A DNA stretch of 12,797 bases from DATKCJ01 sp035513275 (GTDB lineage: Bacteria; Verrucomicrobiota; Verrucomicrobiia; Opitutales; Opitutaceae), in the NCBI GenBank assembly GCA_035513275.1, contig DATKCJ010000078.1, positions 1 through 12,797 on the forward strand, written 5' to 3'. Shown here piece after piece: positions 6,450 through 12,797 of this stretch. Each line of letters opens with the position of its first letter. The stretch's first letter is position 1. The notes beneath the pieces are model-generated. The model ran no database searches and had not been told where the DNA came from. It was given only the letters and a program-made list of their open reading frames with translations. Both the position numbers and the translations under genes were made by a program.

Positions 6450-9257
6450 TCACCCCGTCAGCTTCAGGCCGCCGGCGATCGCGTTCACCGTGGCGAGCAG
6501 GTCGGGGAGGAGCTTCGCCGCTTCGCGGCCTTTTCCTGCGGTCAGATGGGCACGCCATTTCTGGAGCAGTTCCACCTGCGTGTAGTGCAGCGGGCGCAGC
6601 GCTTCGTTGCGGCTCTCGAGGGTCTTCGCGAGGCGTGGGCGGCGCTCATCGCGTTCGGCGCCGAGCAAGCGACACAGCATCCGCTCGGTGCGGGCGAGTT
6701 CGCCCTCGATCAATTTCATGAACCGCCTGCGCAGCGCCGGCTTCGGCACCATCGCTGCGTAGCGCCGGATGATGTCGACATCGACACTCGCGTGACTCGT
6801 CTCGATGTTGGTGATCAGGTAGCGCAGGAACGGGCGCGAGCGGACATGATCGGCGACAAGCTCGAAGGCCTTGGGATCGTCGGCCTCAAGCTGCTCAAGC
6901 GCGGTGCCCGCCCCATACCAGCCGGGCAGGAAGAATCTCGATTGCGACCAGCCGAAGACCCACGGGATCGCGCGCAAGTCTGCGAGCGACTTCGCTCCTG
7001 TGCGACGCGAGGGCCTCGAACCGATCTGGCTCGCCTCGATTGCGTCGATCGGCGTGGCAGCGCGGTGAAACTCCAGGAAACCCTCCGCATGCAACAGCGA
7101 GCGGTAGGCAGCCGTGCTCGTGTCGGCGAGCTGGTCCACGATTGCGGCGAGTTCGTTGGTGCGCGGCAGCGGTTTCGTGCGGAGCAGGGAGTAGGTGAGC
7201 GTGCCGGCAGCGAGCAGTTCGAGTTCGTTTTCCGCTGTGATCAGGTTGGCGTATTTCTGTGCGATCGTTTCGCCCTGCTCGGTGGCGCGGAAATCGAGGC
7301 CGAGCGCGTTTGCCGGCAGCGCCTCCAGAAAACGATGCGTCGGCCCGGCGCCGCGGCCGATCGTGCCGCCGCGCCCGTGGAAGAAACGGATGCGCACGCC
7401 GTGCACCTCCGCGGCCCGATGGATCCCGACCTGCGCGCGGTTGAGCGCCCACTGGCTCGCGATGATGCCGCAATCCTTGTTGCTGTCGCTGTAGCCGAGC
7501 ATGACGGTCTGCATCGGGCGGTCCGCTCCGTCGGTGCGCGCCCGCGACGCGGCGGGCTCGATGCCCTTGCGCGCGTGATCTCGGTCGTTCTTGTGGTGCA
7601 GTTTCAGCGAGCGTGCGGTCATCGGCGAGGCGAGGAAGCCGTCGACGATCGCCTCGCCGCGCTCCAGGTCGTCGAGCGTTTCGAGAAGCGGCGCGACGGG
7701 AATGCTGCAAACAGGTCCATCGCGCGAGTCGTTCACGAGACCCGCCTCGCGTGCGAGGAAGTAGACGGCGAGGAGATCGGAAACCGAGCGCGTCATGCTC
7801 AGCACAAACGTGCCGATCGCCGCGGACCCGTTGACAGCGAGTTCCCGGGCGACGACACGGAGCGCGCCCACGGCGTTCGCTGCATCCGGTCCCGCCTGCT
7901 CGGCACGGCGCAACCTCGGCGCCGAAGACTTCAATTCCTCCTCGAGAAATGCCACGCGCTTCTCTTCGGACCACGTGCCGAACGCGGCGTCGGATTCGCC
8001 GGAGGCCTTGAGGATCTCGCCGATTGCGCGGTCGTGCACCGCGCTGTTTTGCCGGATGTCGAGCGCTGCCAGGTGAAAACCAAAGACCTCGCAGCAACGG
8101 AGCACCGGATCGACTTCCTGCGCTGCGATGCGTTGCGCGCCGATCTCGATGAGGCTCGCGCGAAGGACGCGCAGGTCCGCGGCGAGTTCGTGCGCACCGT
8201 CGTAGCGTGCGTAGGCCGGGCTCTGCTCGGTCGGCAGCCGGGCCGCGATGAGACTCACGAATTGTTTCCATGGCTCGCCCTCGCTCGTCGCAAGGATCTG
8301 CGGCGCGGCGTCGCCCAGCAGGCTGGTGAGCGCGCGCATGCGGCGTCTGAGAAGGGCCGGCGGCTTCTGGATCGACTCGGCGAGGCTCAGCAACCGCTCG
8401 AGATGCGAGAGTTGATTGCCGAGGAGCGTGAGCGCGTTGTCACGTAGGATCGCGAGCGTCTCGGCGGTGACTTGCGGCGTGACGAACGGATGCCCGTCGC
8501 GGTCGCCGCCGACCCACGTGGCGAAGCGGATCCGTGGAAGTTGCGCCGGATCCGCGAGCGCGCCCTCCTTCAGCCCTGATTTTTCCCATGCGTGGATGAG
8601 CCGCAGGTCGAGCGCGCGAAGTGCGATGGGGAAGATGTTGAGGAAGTAGTAGGCGAGGGCGTCGCGTTCGCGCGCGACGGTGGGCTTGACGAGTTGAATC
8701 TCGCCCGTGCGCCAAAGCCGTTCGAGCGCGGCCTTCGTTTCCTCATGCATGTCCTCGCGCTCCGCAGGCGTCCACATGGCGTTCTCGCGCTTCACGAGCA
8801 GGAGGTAGAGCGCGCGGTGCTGCTCGAGCACTGTCAGGCGCTTGGCCTCCGTCGGATGTGCAGTGAGCACGGGCTCGACGCGCAGGACGGGAAGCGATGC
8901 GAGGATATCGCGGGCCGACTTCCCTTCCTTTTTGAGACGCGCGAGGCTCGAGCCCCAGAGGCCGGGTTCGGCTCCGATCCCGTTGGAAGCTTCGTAGAGC
9001 CGGCGCGTCTGCACGGCTGCGTTTTCCTCAACCGTGTTCAGAAGTTGGAAGGAGATCGAGAATGCCTGCACACCGCGCGGCGTGAGCGTGTGGCCAGCCT
9101 TGACCGGCTTGCCCCCCACGTAGGGAAGTTGCGCGGCGATTCCGGCGTCCCCGGTTTGTTCGAGCACCTCTCGAAACGCGCCCATCAAATAGGCGAGGTC
9201 GGCGTCGATCTTCTCGAAGCCGATGCGAATGCGGTCCTTGTAGCCGATTTTGTTCAT
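6450..9257 (-). CDS. ppc: Phosphoenolpyruvate carboxylase
   Basis: The 935-aa enzyme converts PEP and bicarbonate to oxaloacetate and phosphate, refilling the TCA cycle in the cytoplasm. Catalytic motifs are intact: LTAHPTEAKR (His134), GGDRDGHP (251-257, commonly GGDRDGNP), DIRQNS (Arg402), GYSDSNKD (Lys594), the glycine loop FHGRGGTIGRGAGP (626-639), TEQGE (659-663) and RAIPWVFGWSQSR (762-774). A hydrophilic segment at about 555-580 just before the GYSDSNKD motif looks like an insertion relative to the E. coli enzyme. Of the E. coli aspartate-inhibition ligands, the two arginines (Arg587, Arg832) have counterparts, but Lys773 and Asn881 do not appear conserved; the protein ends LKLTG instead of RNTG. 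The start at 9257 is chosen because MNKIGYKDRIRIGFEKIDADL begins like family members. The frame is open 52 codons further upstream without resemblance to the family. Confidence 0.96.
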   Translation of the reverse strand: MNKIGYKDRIRIGFEKIDADLAYLMGAFREVLEQTGDAGIAAQLPYVGGKPVKAGHTLTPRGVQAFSISFQLLNTVEENAAVQTRRLYEASNGIGAEPGLWGSSLARLKKEGKSARDILASLPVLRVEPVLTAHPTEAKRLTVLEQHRALYLLLVKRENAMWTPAEREDMHEETKAALERLWRTGEIQLVKPTVARERDALAYYFLNIFPIALRALDLRLIHAWEKSGLKEGALADPAQLPRIRFATWVGGDRDGHPFVTPQVTAETLAILRDNALTLLGNQLSHLERLLSLAESIQKPPALLRRRMRALTSLLGDAAPQILATSEGEPWKQFVSLIAARLPTEQSPAYARYDGAHELAADLRVLRASLIEIGAQRIAAQEVDPVLRCCEVFGFHLAALDIRQNSAVHDRAIGEILKASGESDAAFGTWSEEKRVAFLEEELKSSAPRLRRAEQAGPDAANAVGALRVVARELAVNGSAAIGTFVLSMTRSVSDLLAVYFLAREAGLVNDSRDGPVCSIPVAPLLETLDDLERGEAIVDGFLASPMTARSLKLHHKNDRDHARKGIEPAASRARTDGADRPMQTVMLGYSDSNKDCGIIASQWALNRAQVGIHRAAEVHGVRIRFFHGRGGTIGRGAGPTHRFLEALPANALGLDFRATEQGETIAQKYANLITAENELELLAAGTLTYSLLRTKPLPRTNELAAIVDQLADTSTAAYRSLLHAEGFLEFHRAATPIDAIEASQIGSRPSRRTGAKSLADLRAIPWVFGWSQSRFFLPGWYGAGTALEQLEADDPKAFELVADHVRSRPFLRYLITNIETSHASVDVDIIRRYAAMVPKPALRRRFMKLIEGELARTERMLCRLLGAERDERRPRLAKTLESRNEALRPLHYTQVELLQKWRAHLTAGKGREAAKLLPDLLATVNAIAGGLKLTG

Positions 9258-9261
9258 TCGG

Positions 9262-9282
9262 GCACCCCGTTCCGGGGCGTGC
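9262..9282 (-). promoter_or_regulatory. Hairpin in the PEP carboxylase leader
   Basis: In the leftward message, CCCCG and CGGGG (9277-9273 with 9269-9265) pair around a GAA loop, extended by a GCA/TGC pairing across a 2-nt bulge. The stem ends 4 nt before the ATG at 9257 and covers the only purine-rich stretch (CGGGGTG) that could act as ribosome-binding site. It may modulate translation; this is inference only. Confidence 0.3.
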
Positions 9283-9380
9283 ATCGCGCAGCGTGGATAG
9301 TCGCGCGCGAATCGGCAACGTTCCGGTGAACAATGCAACGATTCGGAGCCCCCGTGTGCTTCTGACTGGCCAACCCGGGA

Positions 9381-10097
9381 GTGGAGGGATACCCCTCGCA
9401 CGGTCCAGCGCACGTGAAATCCGCCGACTTCTTCGCACTTCCGCCGTCGCTCGCACGGTTCGTCGAATTCTTCCCGCCCGACCTCGCCCCGTGGGAGTGG
9501 GTGAAAAGAATCGGCGACGCACTCGCCTCTATTAACGACCCGGTCTTCGCCGGTCCGGTGCCGCCGGGTTTCGCAGTGAGTGGCCGTGTGTGGATCGATC
9601 CGTCGGTGACGCTTCCTTCCTACGGCACGATCGTCGGCCCGGCCTGGATCGGCGCGGGAGTGAAGCTCCTGCCGGGCTGCTACCTTCGCGGCAATGTGAT
9701 CATCGGCGCGGGCTCAAGCATCGGTCACGACTCCGAGGTGAAGAACTCGCTGTTGCTCGAAAAGGTGCAGGCGCCGCACAAGCCCTACATCGGCGACTCC
9801 GTGCTCGGCAACGGGGCGCACCTTGGCGCAGGCGTTGTGCTCTCGAACCTCCGCCTCGACCAGCGCAACATCACGATCCGCGTGCCCGATTCCCCGCCGG
9901 TTGACACCGGCATGCGCAAGCTCGGCGCGATCCTCGGCGACGCCGCGGAGATCGGCTGCAACACCGTTCTGAATCCCGGCACGATCCTCGGCCCACGTGC
10001 GGTCGTCGGTCCCGGCGCGGTGTTTGGGGGCGTACTTCCGGCGGACACGTTCGCAGTCGTCCGCCAGAGCTTCACCACGAGCGTGAGGATCGAGTGA
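9381..10097 (+). CDS. GlmU-like left-handed beta-helix acyltransferase
   Basis: The 238-aa protein consists mainly of hexapeptide repeats (from about 68 to 215, for example WIGAGVKLLPGCYLRGNVII and IGCNTVLNPGTILGPRAVV), which form a trimeric left-handed beta-helix. APHKPYIGDSVLG followed by HLGAGVVLSNL closely follows the acetyltransferase half of GlmU (NHLTYLGDAEIG..NIGAGT), and His133 matches the GlmU catalytic histidine. The uridylyltransferase half is absent; instead there is a 50-residue N-terminus with PWEWVKRIGDAL. It is therefore a stand-alone sugar-nucleotide acyltransferase or acetyltransferase, perhaps in cell-wall or lipid A precursor synthesis, with substrate unknown. The start is uncertain: GTG 9381 or GTG 9414 (beginning VKSADFF), both with weak signals. 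It is divergent from PEP carboxylase and 93 bp upstream of trpS. Confidence 0.75.
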   Translation: MEGYPSHGPAHVKSADFFALPPSLARFVEFFPPDLAPWEWVKRIGDALASINDPVFAGPVPPGFAVSGRVWIDPSVTLPSYGTIVGPAWIGAGVKLLPGCYLRGNVIIGAGSSIGHDSEVKNSLLLEKVQAPHKPYIGDSVLGNGAHLGAGVVLSNLRLDQRNITIRVPDSPPVDTGMRKLGAILGDAAEIGCNTVLNPGTILGPRAVVGPGAVFGGVLPADTFAVVRQSFTTSVRIE

Positions 10098-10100
10098 GAA

Positions 10101-10183
10101 AATCGTTCTCGTTCTCTTAATCGTTCTCGTTCTCTCTATCGGGTTCATTCGAGAAGGATTAAGATTACGATAACGAGAACGAT
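10101..10183. repeat. Tandem and inverted repeat block before trpS
   Basis: Two consecutive 18-bp units (10101-10118 and 10119-10136, AATCGTTCTCGTTCTCTT and the same with a final C) are followed by an inverted partial copy: AACGAGAACGAT at 10172-10183 is the exact complement of ATCGTTCTCGTT at 10120-10131. CTTAATC (10116-10122) also pairs with GATTAAG (10158-10164). The block fills nearly all of the space between two genes and ends 7 nt before the trpS ATG. It is far lower in GC than the surroundings. It may be a dispersed palindromic repeat or a leader structure. Confidence 0.65.
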
Positions 10184-10190
10184 CCAGACC

Positions 10191-11159
10191 ATGCCACGAG
10201 TCCTTACCGGCATCACGCCCTCCGGCGCCCTCCACATCGGCAATTACTTCGGCGCCATGCGCCCAGCTATCGAACTGCAGGCCGGCAGCGACGCGTTTTA
10301 CTTCATCGCCGACTACCACTCGATGACAGTCGTCACCGATCCCGCCGAGCGGCGCGAGCTCAGCCTAGCCATCGCACTCGACTGGCTCGCGTGCGGACTC
10401 GATCCTGCGAAGGCCGTGTTCTGGCGCCAGAGCGACATTCCTGAGGTATGCGAGCTCACGTGGATGCTCGGCTCGCTCACGCCAATGGGACTGCTCGAGC
10501 GTGCGCACAGCTACAAGGACAAGCTCGCCAAAGGCATCGCGCCCAACTTCGGACTCTTCGCCTACCCGGTGCTCATGGCCGCCGACATCCTGCTCTTCGA
10601 CACGAACATCGTGCCCGTCGGCAAGGACCAGAAGCAGCACCTCGAAATGACGCGCGACATCGCGATCAAGTTCAACAGCACCTACGGCGAGACGTTCGTT
10701 GTGCCCGAGGAGCGGATTTCAGAGGAGGTCGCCGTCATTCCGGGCCTCGACGGCCAGAAGATGAGCAAGAGCTATGGCAACACGATCGAGATCTTCGGCG
10801 ACGAGAAGGCACTCCGCAAAAAGATCATGGGCATCGTGATGGACTCGCGCTCGCCGCAGGAGCCGAAGCCAGACGCCGACAAGAATCTCGCGCTCCAGCT
10901 TCTGCGCTACTTCGCGCCAAAGGATGTCGCCTCGGATTTTGAAAATCGTCTCCGCGCCGGCGGACTCGGCTACGGCGACCTCAAGAAGGCGCTGTTCGAA
11001 CACTACTGGAATTTCTTCGCGCCTTACCGCACGCGGCGCGCCGAGCTCGCCGCGAACCTCGACCACGTCGACGCCGTCCTGCGCGACGGCGCCGAGCGCG
11101 CACGCGCCGTCGCCTCGAAGGTCATGGCCCGCGCCCGCGCCAACTGCGGCCTGCGGTAG
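10191..11159 (+). CDS. trpS: Tryptophanyl-tRNA synthetase
   Basis: The 322-aa class Ic synthetase charges tRNA-Trp with tryptophan in the cytoplasm. The first signature, GITPSGALHIGNYFGAM (7-23), contains the HIGH-type motif as HIGN; the second is KMSKS at 190-194 in GLDGQKMSKSYGNTI. TrpRS-typical segments FYFIADYHSMT (37-46), MLGSLTPMGLLERAHSYKDK (92-111) and VGKDQKQHLEMTRDIA (143-158) are present. Length is normal for bacterial TrpRS (320-340 aa). The ATG at 10191 begins directly with MPRVLTGITPSG, as in the family; its ribosome-binding site is weak and lies within or next to an inverted repeat. A GTAG hairpin repeat lies just downstream at 11179. No trp biosynthesis genes are adjacent. Confidence 0.97.
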   Translation: MPRVLTGITPSGALHIGNYFGAMRPAIELQAGSDAFYFIADYHSMTVVTDPAERRELSLAIALDWLACGLDPAKAVFWRQSDIPEVCELTWMLGSLTPMGLLERAHSYKDKLAKGIAPNFGLFAYPVLMAADILLFDTNIVPVGKDQKQHLEMTRDIAIKFNSTYGETFVVPEERISEEVAVIPGLDGQKMSKSYGNTIEIFGDEKALRKKIMGIVMDSRSPQEPKPDADKNLALQLLRYFAPKDVASDFENRLRAGGLGYGDLKKALFEHYWNFFAPYRTRRAELAANLDHVDAVLRDGAERARAVASKVMARARANCGLR

Positions 11160-11178
11160 GTGCTACATTGCTCCGGGT

Positions 11179-11202
11179 GTAGCCCGCTCCGTAAGGAGCG
11201 GG
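11179..11202 (+). repeat. GTAG-hairpin intergenic repeat, copy 2
   Basis: GTAG is followed by CCCGCTCC (11183-11190), loop GTAA and GGAGCGGG (11195-11202), a perfect 8-bp stem with a GNRA tetraloop. It starts 20 bp after the trpS stop, so it could protect the trpS message end. There is no T-tract, which makes an intrinsic terminator unlikely. Confidence 0.7.
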
Positions 11203-11275
11203 AGACGAAAGCGCTGGAAATGAGGCACAACGGCGGCGCTTGCCACGACCCGATTCGTGTATTTCCTCATGCGTC

Positions 11276-11494
11276 ATGACGCTGGAAAGCATCAAGGACC
11301 TTCTCCACGGTTCGCTGCCCTTCACTCTGCGAATGGTGAGCGGAAGAGCCATCGAAGTGCCGCATCCTGACTTCGTCGCGCTCTCCCGGTCGGGTGCGTC
11401 GATCATACTTTCGAAGGAACAGGATCGGATCGAGGTCATCCGTCTGAATCAAATCGAGAGCTTCGAGACCGCGGGCGGAGCATCGAACGCCTAA
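11276..11494 (+). CDS. Small conserved-looking protein of unknown function
   Basis: The 72-aa protein reads MTLESIKDLLHGSLPFTLRM, then SGRAIEVPHPDFVALSRSG, then a strand-rich RIEVIRLNQIESFE. It appears to be a small beta-rich domain with one N-terminal helix. From memory, similar short proteins with a '[D/S]GR.fEVPHPDF' core and an 'SGR..iv' segment are widespread as hypothetical proteins in Verrucomicrobiota and Planctomycetota; I cannot confirm this here and no function is assigned. The ATG at 11276 is preferred because the helix begins there. The frame extends to 11240 with a cysteine-containing stretch (RPDSCISSCV) that looks non-coding. No clear Shine-Dalgarno is visible. The gene is bracketed by two same-orientation copies of the GTAG hairpin repeat. 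Confidence 0.65.
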   Translation: MTLESIKDLLHGSLPFTLRMVSGRAIEVPHPDFVALSRSGASIILSKEQDRIEVIRLNQIESFETAGGASNA

Positions 11495-11510
11495 CCACTC
11501 TGATTCGGCT

Positions 11511-11534
11511 GTAGCCCGCTCCGGGAGGAGCGGG
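11511..11534 (+). repeat. GTAG-hairpin intergenic repeat, copy 3
   Basis: GTAG is followed by CCCGCTCC (11515-11522), loop GGGA and GGAGCGGG (11527-11534). The stem sequence is identical to copy 2, with a different GNRA tetraloop. It lies between the 72-aa gene and the convergent plsC-like gene. Confidence 0.7.
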
Positions 11535-11572
11535 ATTCAGGAATTCGAATCGCACTTCGTCCCTGCGCACGG

Positions 11573-12205
11573 CTATACGATCGGAAACACTGGCTCCTCG
11601 ATCGCCGCGATCCGCGCCATGATCCGCTGCGCGGCAAGTTCGTAGCGAGCCTTCCCGAGGGAAGTGTCGTCATACTCGGCCGGCATCATCGGTTTTCCGT
11701 AAACCATCGACACGCGCGTGCCCATTCTCAGCCGGCCGCCGCGGCCGAAAGCCTCGAACGACCCGAAGATTCGCGCCGGCACGACGGGCACGCCGGCGCG
11801 GCAGGCGAGCATGCCGATGCCAGGTTTCGGCTGCTGCAGCTTTCCGTCAAGCGAGCGAGTGCCTTCGGGAAAGAGGATGACTACGCGGCCCGACTTGAAC
11901 GCACCGAACACCCGCTTCATCGCCTTCACGTCGGAGCCGCCGTCGCGATCTACGGGGATCGCATCAATCGCGTTGAGCCACCGCGCCGCGATACCCGGCT
12001 TCCACAGCGTCTTTCGCGCGAAGAAGGCGATCTCGTGAGGAACAGGAGCACCGACGAACGGCGGATCGAGGTGGCTCTGGTGATTTGCCGCGAGGAGGAA
12101 CGGCCCGCGCTTCGGCAGGTTTTCCTCGCCCTCGATGTCGCCACGGAAGAATCCGTCGTAGATGACGCGAACGACGTTGTGCGAAAGCCAGTAGAAGGCG
12201 TTCAT
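11573..12205 (-). CDS. plsC: PlsC-type 1-acyl-glycerol-3-phosphate acyltransferase
   Basis: The 210-aa protein belongs to the lysophospholipid acyltransferase superfamily. It has the catalytic HX4D motif at 42-47 (NHQSHLD), block II as IPVDRDG (83-89), block III FPEGTRS (112-118) and block IV GVPVVPARIFGS (138-149). It likely converts lysophosphatidic acid to phosphatidic acid at the inner membrane, the second acylation in phospholipid synthesis; another lysophospholipid acceptor is possible. No strong transmembrane helix is evident, so membrane association may be peripheral or by the N-terminal amphipathic stretch. Its ATG overlaps the stop of the upstream cytidylate kinase gene by 4 nt (ATGA), so the two are probably translationally coupled. 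A cmk-plsC pairing occurs in several bacterial groups. Downstream, 11535-11572 shows no clear terminator. Confidence 0.9.
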   Translation of the reverse strand: MNAFYWLSHNVVRVIYDGFFRGDIEGEENLPKRGPFLLAANHQSHLDPPFVGAPVPHEIAFFARKTLWKPGIAARWLNAIDAIPVDRDGGSDVKAMKRVFGAFKSGRVVILFPEGTRSLDGKLQQPKPGIGMLACRAGVPVVPARIFGSFEAFGRGGRLRMGTRVSMVYGKPMMPAEYDDTSLGKARYELAAQRIMARIAAIEEPVFPIV

Positions 12206-12797
12206 GCCCCGGGTTTGCGCGCGGCGCCTCCCTCGATGACCGAGCTCATCTGCGCGACCACCTGGTCAAGTGTGAGAGACGTCGAATCGATTTCGACCGC
12301 GCCCTCGCGAAACGTGAGCGGCGCGGTCGCGCGCGACGAGTCAATCCTGTCGCGCTCGTGGATCTGGTCCTGCTGGCCCTCGCGGGCGCGGCGACGTGCG
12401 CGCTCCTCGGGGTCGGCGCGCAGGAAAAACCGAAACGTCGCGTCGGGGAAAATCACCGAACCGATGTCGCGACCCTCCATCACGAGGCCGGCAAAACCGT
12501 GACTGCGCGCCACCGCCGCCTGTCCGCGCTGGTAATCGAGCAGGAACGTGCGCACCGCCGGCAGCGCGGCGAACTTCGACACATTGGCATTCACCGCCTC
12601 GCTGCGCAGCTCAGGTCCGGGCGTCTGGCCCGCGATCTCCATCCGCGCGTTGCGGCCCTCGACGCGCGTCGCCAGCGGAAGGTTTTCGAGCGCGCGGGCG
12701 ACCGACTCGGGATTGTCCGCCGAGACGCCGCGCTCGAGCAGCTCGTGCGTGAGGAACCTGTAGTAGGAGCCCGTGTCGGCGTGCATCAGTTGAAAAC
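12202..12797 (-). CDS. cmk: Cytidylate kinase, N-terminus beyond the window
   Basis: Cmk phosphorylates CMP and dCMP using ATP in pyrimidine nucleotide salvage and synthesis. The visible part starts inside the protein: the frame is open to the right edge and reads FQLMHADTGSYYRFLTHEL, matching the 'DTGa.YRa' region just after the P-loop in family members. Downstream VMEGRDIGSVIFPDATFRFF (base-binding and hinge region), a lid-like arginine-rich run EERARRRAREG, and EIDSTSLTLDQVV near the end are typical. About the first 20 residues, including the P-loop, should lie outside the window, so the internal ATG at 12786 is not the true start. It overlaps plsC by 4 nt and is the upstream gene of that operon. 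Confidence 0.92.
   Translation of the reverse strand, partial: FQLMHADTGSYYRFLTHELLERGVSADNPESVARALENLPLATRVEGRNARMEIAGQTPGPELRSEAVNANVSKFAALPAVRTFLLDYQRGQAAVARSHGFAGLVMEGRDIGSVIFPDATFRFFLRADPEERARRRAREGQQDQIHERDRIDSSRATAPLTFREGAVEIDSTSLTLDQVVAQMSSVIEGGAARKPGA

Noticed and set aside
6348..8447. Long open frame on the plus strand (699 codons)
   Set aside because: It is antisense to PEP carboxylase, whose catalytic motifs are intact across the same region. The antisense product is Arg/Glu/Ala-rich with no recognisable domain, as expected of a shadow frame in GC-rich DNA.
10101..10136. Direct repeats as a CRISPR array
   Set aside because: The two 18-bp units are contiguous with no spacers, and no cas gene is nearby.
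10098..10190. T-box or tRNA-sensing leader before trpS
   Set aside because: There is no T-box consensus sequence or specifier loop; the region is explained by simple direct and inverted repeats.

Overview
The window is GC-rich bacterial DNA, densely coding on both strands. Gene content fits a Gram-negative phylum with an outer membrane: two TonB-type energy transducers, a GlmU-like acyltransferase and a signal-peptide-bearing phosphate-binding-like protein. The tandem TonB paralogues, the PEP carboxylase type, the small 'GRAIEVPHPDF' protein and the GTAG-hairpin intergenic repeats recall Verrucomicrobiota (Opitutales-like) genomes. That placement is inference from memory, not a database match.

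Left edge (1-366): no complete gene. It holds the start of a leftward reading frame whose ribosome-binding site lies inside a hairpin, and then the last 75 nt of a group II intron (domains V and VI with a bulged branch-point A, ending ...CCCCTAT at 237). After that come a palindromic repeat, a terminator-like hairpin and a three-copy 9-bp tandem repeat abutting an RlmN/Cfr-family rRNA methyltransferase gene (367-1422, +).

1442-5737: two leftward TonB-like paralogues (1442-2134, 2329-3141) are divergent from a rightward NtrC-type sigma-54 response regulator (3315-4724). It is followed by a palindromic element and an orphan PstS-like periplasmic binding protein (4862-5737). This could be an envelope-uptake and regulation cluster, but no histidine kinase, ExbB/ExbD or ABC permease is present.

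5766-6403: a complete tRNA-Gly(GCC) unit with a promoter candidate, encoded CCA and intrinsic terminator, convergent with a compact hicB-hicA toxin-antitoxin pair.

6450-11159: PEP carboxylase (leftward) is divergent from a GlmU-like left-handed beta-helix acyltransferase. A repeat block and tryptophanyl-tRNA synthetase follow on the right.

11160-12797: a 72-aa protein of unknown function flanked by two copies of the GTAG hairpin repeat, then a leftward operon of cytidylate kinase (cut by the right edge) and a PlsC-type acyltransferase overlapping by 4 nt. Most of the window is housekeeping. The least explained parts are the intron remnant with its neighbouring hairpin, the repeat family, and the TonB/regulator/binding-protein cluster.
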